This document shows positions 30,787 to 32,822 of a stretch of 32,822 bases of DNA, piece after piece. The notes under the pieces are model-generated. The model saw nothing but the letters and a program-made list of their open reading frames with translations. It ran no database searches and had not been told where the DNA came from. How positions within the stretch are numbered: position 1 is the stretch's first letter; every line of letters begins with the position of its first letter. The position numbers were made by a program, and so were the translations under genes. Source of the DNA: Cryobacterium sp. (GTDB taxonomy: Bacteria; Actinomycetota; Actinomycetes; Actinomycetales; Microbacteriaceae); assembly GCA_019638935.1 (NCBI GenBank), contig JAHBSW010000027.1, positions 1 through 32,822 on the forward strand, read 5' to 3'.

Positions 30787-32822
30787 GTGTGGCGTGCGGA
30801 CCGAGCAGACGACTTTCTGGACGAACCAGAGATCTTCGACGACCCCACTCACGCGCAGCGTCAGGTCACCTCCCCGCACTCTCTCAGCGTGGGCGATCCT
30901 CGTTACACGGCGGTGAACGTGGCTGAGCCGGCTTGGGCGCGCTGGCGTGACGAGATCGCCGCCCTCGGCGGGCGAAACCCCCTGCTCCACTTCGCCGACG
31001 ACCCCCTCACGCACGTCGAGTTCGGCACCACGCACCCCGGCGGTCTCGCCCGATTCGTCGCCGGCTCGGTGACCCCGCTCTCGAGTCTCATTCGCGACGA
31101 CGTGGCGCTGCGGGCGGCACGCGCTGCCGCCGACGTGCTCGCCGACAAGGGGCTTGAACTCGCCACCGTTCGCGGCATCGACGCCATCCACCTCGGCGTC
31201 GGCATCGCCGAGTGGCGGCACGACGACGTCGAGTACCGTTCGCCGATCCTGTTGCGACCCCTCGCCATCCGCCGTGCCGGTGACGACTTCGAGCTCAAGC
31301 TCAGGGGCAGCGCATTCCTCAATCCCGCTCTCGTGCGGGCGCTCGACGAGCAGTTCCAGATCGGTCTCGACGCGCACAGCTTCGTGCAGCTCAGCGAGAA
31401 CGACGGCACGTTCTCACCGAACCCGGTCATCGACCGGCTGCGCGGGCTCACCTCGCACCTCGACTGGTTCAACGTTCAGCCGCGTCTCGTCGTCTCGTCA
31501 TTCGCCGAGGTCGCGCCCCGGATGCTCGACGACGCCCTCGAGCTCGGGCATCCGGTGCTCGATGCGCTCGCCGGCAACCCCAGCGCGAAGTGGTCTGTGG
31601 AGGAATCGCATTCCCCGGTGCAACCGCAGCACCCTGACCTGCGCAACCCCGACACCGACCACCTGCTGCTCGATGCCGACGCGGAGCAGGAGCTTGTGAT
31701 CGCCCAGATCGCCGCAGGCAACTCGGTCGTGGTCAAGACGCTGCCGGGAACGGGCGGCACTCAGACGATCGTCAACGCGATCGGTAGCCTCGTCGAGCAG
31801 AGCAAGCGCGTGCTCGTCGTGAGTTCGCGCCGCGCAACGCTGCGCGGAATCGCCCAGCGCTTCACCGACATCGGTCTGCCTGGCATCGGAGTCTCGCCCG
31901 CGACCCTGCGTCGCGACCTGCTGCGGGCGATCACCCGCAACGAGAAGGCGGTGCAACCGCAACTGGGCGACGTCGACGACGCCCTCGTTCGCCTGCGCAA
32001 GGTGCTGCTCGACTACCGTGGCGCACTCGGGCGACAGGATGTCGAGCTCGGTGTCTGTGTGCTCGACTGCCTCACCGAGCTTTCGCGTCTTGCCCTCCTG
32101 CCGAACCCGCCCGCGACGACGGCGCGGCTTTCCCGCGCGACAGTCGTGCGGCTGCAGCCGGGGCGGGCCGAGGTCGCCGAGACGATGGCCAAGGCCGCCT
32201 CCCTCGGCGAGTTCCGCTATGGACCGGGCGACTCGCCCTGGTACGGGGCGTCCTTCGCCTCCGGCGACGATGCCGTTCGCGCGCACTCCGTCGCCGTGAA
32301 ACTGCACCTCACCGAGCTGCCCAACCTGCTGCAGCGCGGCAACGAGCTCATCGGCACCACCCGCATGCGGCCGTTCACGACCATCTCGGAGCTCGGCGTC
32401 TACCTGCGCCTGCTCGTCGACATCCGTGACACCCTCGACAAGTTCCAGCCCGTTGTCTTCGATCGTTCGCTCGCCGACATCATCGCCGCTACCGCACCAC
32501 GCAAGGAGTCGGCGCACCTCTCGGGAGCGCAGCGTCGACGCCTCAAGCAGCTTGCCAAGGAGTATCAGCGCCCGGGTGGGCACGTCGCCGACATCAACGG
32601 TGCGCTTCGTCACATTCAAGAGCAGCGGATGCTGTGGCAGCGCTTCTCACCCGAGGGCGTGACCCCGCAGGTGCCGGTGGGCATCGCGGACGTGCAGGTG
32701 ATGCATCAGAGCGTCATGCACGACCTCCGGGCGCTCGACGTTCCTCTGCGGGCGGCGCTGGGCGGTGTCTCGCTCGCGGACATGCCGATTCCGCAACTGC
32801 TGGGCGTGCTGAGCGGGCTCGC
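30787..32822 (+). CDS. DUF4011-type large helicase/ATPase-like protein (N-terminal 678 residues, runs off the window)
   Basis: The frame is open from GTG 30787 to the window end. AAGG at 30776-30779, seven bases upstream, supports this start. Residues 50-75 contain LGGRNPLLHFADDP, the RNPLL hallmark of DUF4011 proteins. A superfamily-1 helicase-like P-loop region follows at 319-327, reading LPGTGGTQTIVNAI, then RVLVVSSRRATLRGIAQRF as a motif Ia-like strand. The invariant Walker lysine is Gly324. The later part is helical, with a charged segment near KESAHLSGAQRRRLKQLAKE. Relatives are about 1,100 residues with helicase motifs further on, which cannot be seen here. It is divergent from the coiled-coil gene. 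A DNA or RNA translocase role is inferred. Confidence 0.85.
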   Translation, partial: MWRADRADDFLDEPEIFDDPTHAQRQVTSPHSLSVGDPRYTAVNVAEPAWARWRDEIAALGGRNPLLHFADDPLTHVEFGTTHPGGLARFVAGSVTPLSSLIRDDVALRAARAAADVLADKGLELATVRGIDAIHLGVGIAEWRHDDVEYRSPILLRPLAIRRAGDDFELKLRGSAFLNPALVRALDEQFQIGLDAHSFVQLSENDGTFSPNPVIDRLRGLTSHLDWFNVQPRLVVSSFAEVAPRMLDDALELGHPVLDALAGNPSAKWSVEESHSPVQPQHPDLRNPDTDHLLLDADAEQELVIAQIAAGNSVVVKTLPGTGGTQTIVNAIGSLVEQSKRVLVVSSRRATLRGIAQRFTDIGLPGIGVSPATLRRDLLRAITRNEKAVQPQLGDVDDALVRLRKVLLDYRGALGRQDVELGVCVLDCLTELSRLALLPNPPATTARLSRATVVRLQPGRAEVAETMAKAASLGEFRYGPGDSPWYGASFASGDDAVRAHSVAVKLHLTELPNLLQRGNELIGTTRMRPFTTISELGVYLRLLVDIRDTLDKFQPVVFDRSLADIIAATAPRKESAHLSGAQRRRLKQLAKEYQRPGGHVADINGALRHIQEQRMLWQRFSPEGVTPQVPVGIADVQVMHQSVMHDLRALDVPLRAALGGVSLADMPIPQLLGVLSGL

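Overview
This is high-GC, densely packed DNA from an actinobacterium. The best guess is the family Microbacteriaceae, from gene content (an F420-type enzyme, an actinobacterial-style adenosine deaminase, a relative of TPM-domain proteins), GTG/TTG starts, and an intergenic repeat of a type I recall from that family. No rRNA, tRNA, CRISPR array, transposase or integrase was seen. No gene-free stretch exceeds 300 bases.

Positions 1-24539 look like a catabolic island for a hydrophobic, probably cyclic or branched, carbon source or its acid. In order: the tail of a short-chain dehydrogenase; a complete class I P450 system (P450, three-Cys ferredoxin, ferredoxin reductase); an ADP-forming and an AMP-forming acyl-CoA ligase; a 3-hydroxyisobutyrate-dehydrogenase-like enzyme. 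On the minus strand follow an amidohydrolase and an FCD/GntR regulator. On the plus strand come a type I Baeyer-Villiger monooxygenase with a deazaflavin-type partner, a TRAP transporter (dctP, dctQ and a dctM broken by three frame changes) and a luciferase-like flavoenzyme. A minus-strand beta-oxidation operon then reads tetR-etfB-etfA-SDR-ECH-ECH-SDR-thiolase, divergent from an acyl-CoA dehydrogenase. Inferred logic: TRAP uptake, hydroxylation by the P450, oxidation to a ketone, Baeyer-Villiger ring opening, CoA activation and beta-oxidation with ETF as electron acceptor. The substrate cannot be read from sequence.

Regulation is unusually legible. Two nearly identical promoters (9745-9773 and 12151-12179) carry the same nested palindromes and drive the BVMO pair and the TRAP genes; the adjacent GntR regulator is the obvious candidate. 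Two related TetR-type operators lie in the tetR/acyl-CoA dehydrogenase gap. A 10-bp-arm palindrome lies between the divergent nucleoside hydrolase and SAHH-like genes.

Positions 24542-24637 hold a palindromic intergenic repeat. Beyond it is a nucleoside-salvage locus: nucleoside hydrolase facing an operon of a divergent S-adenosylhomocysteinase-like protein, an IclR regulator and adenosine deaminase. The window ends with a protein of unknown function, a membrane-anchored coiled-coil protein that resembles the back half of TPM-domain proteins, and the start of a large DUF4011-type helicase-like protein whose P-loop lacks the usual lysine.
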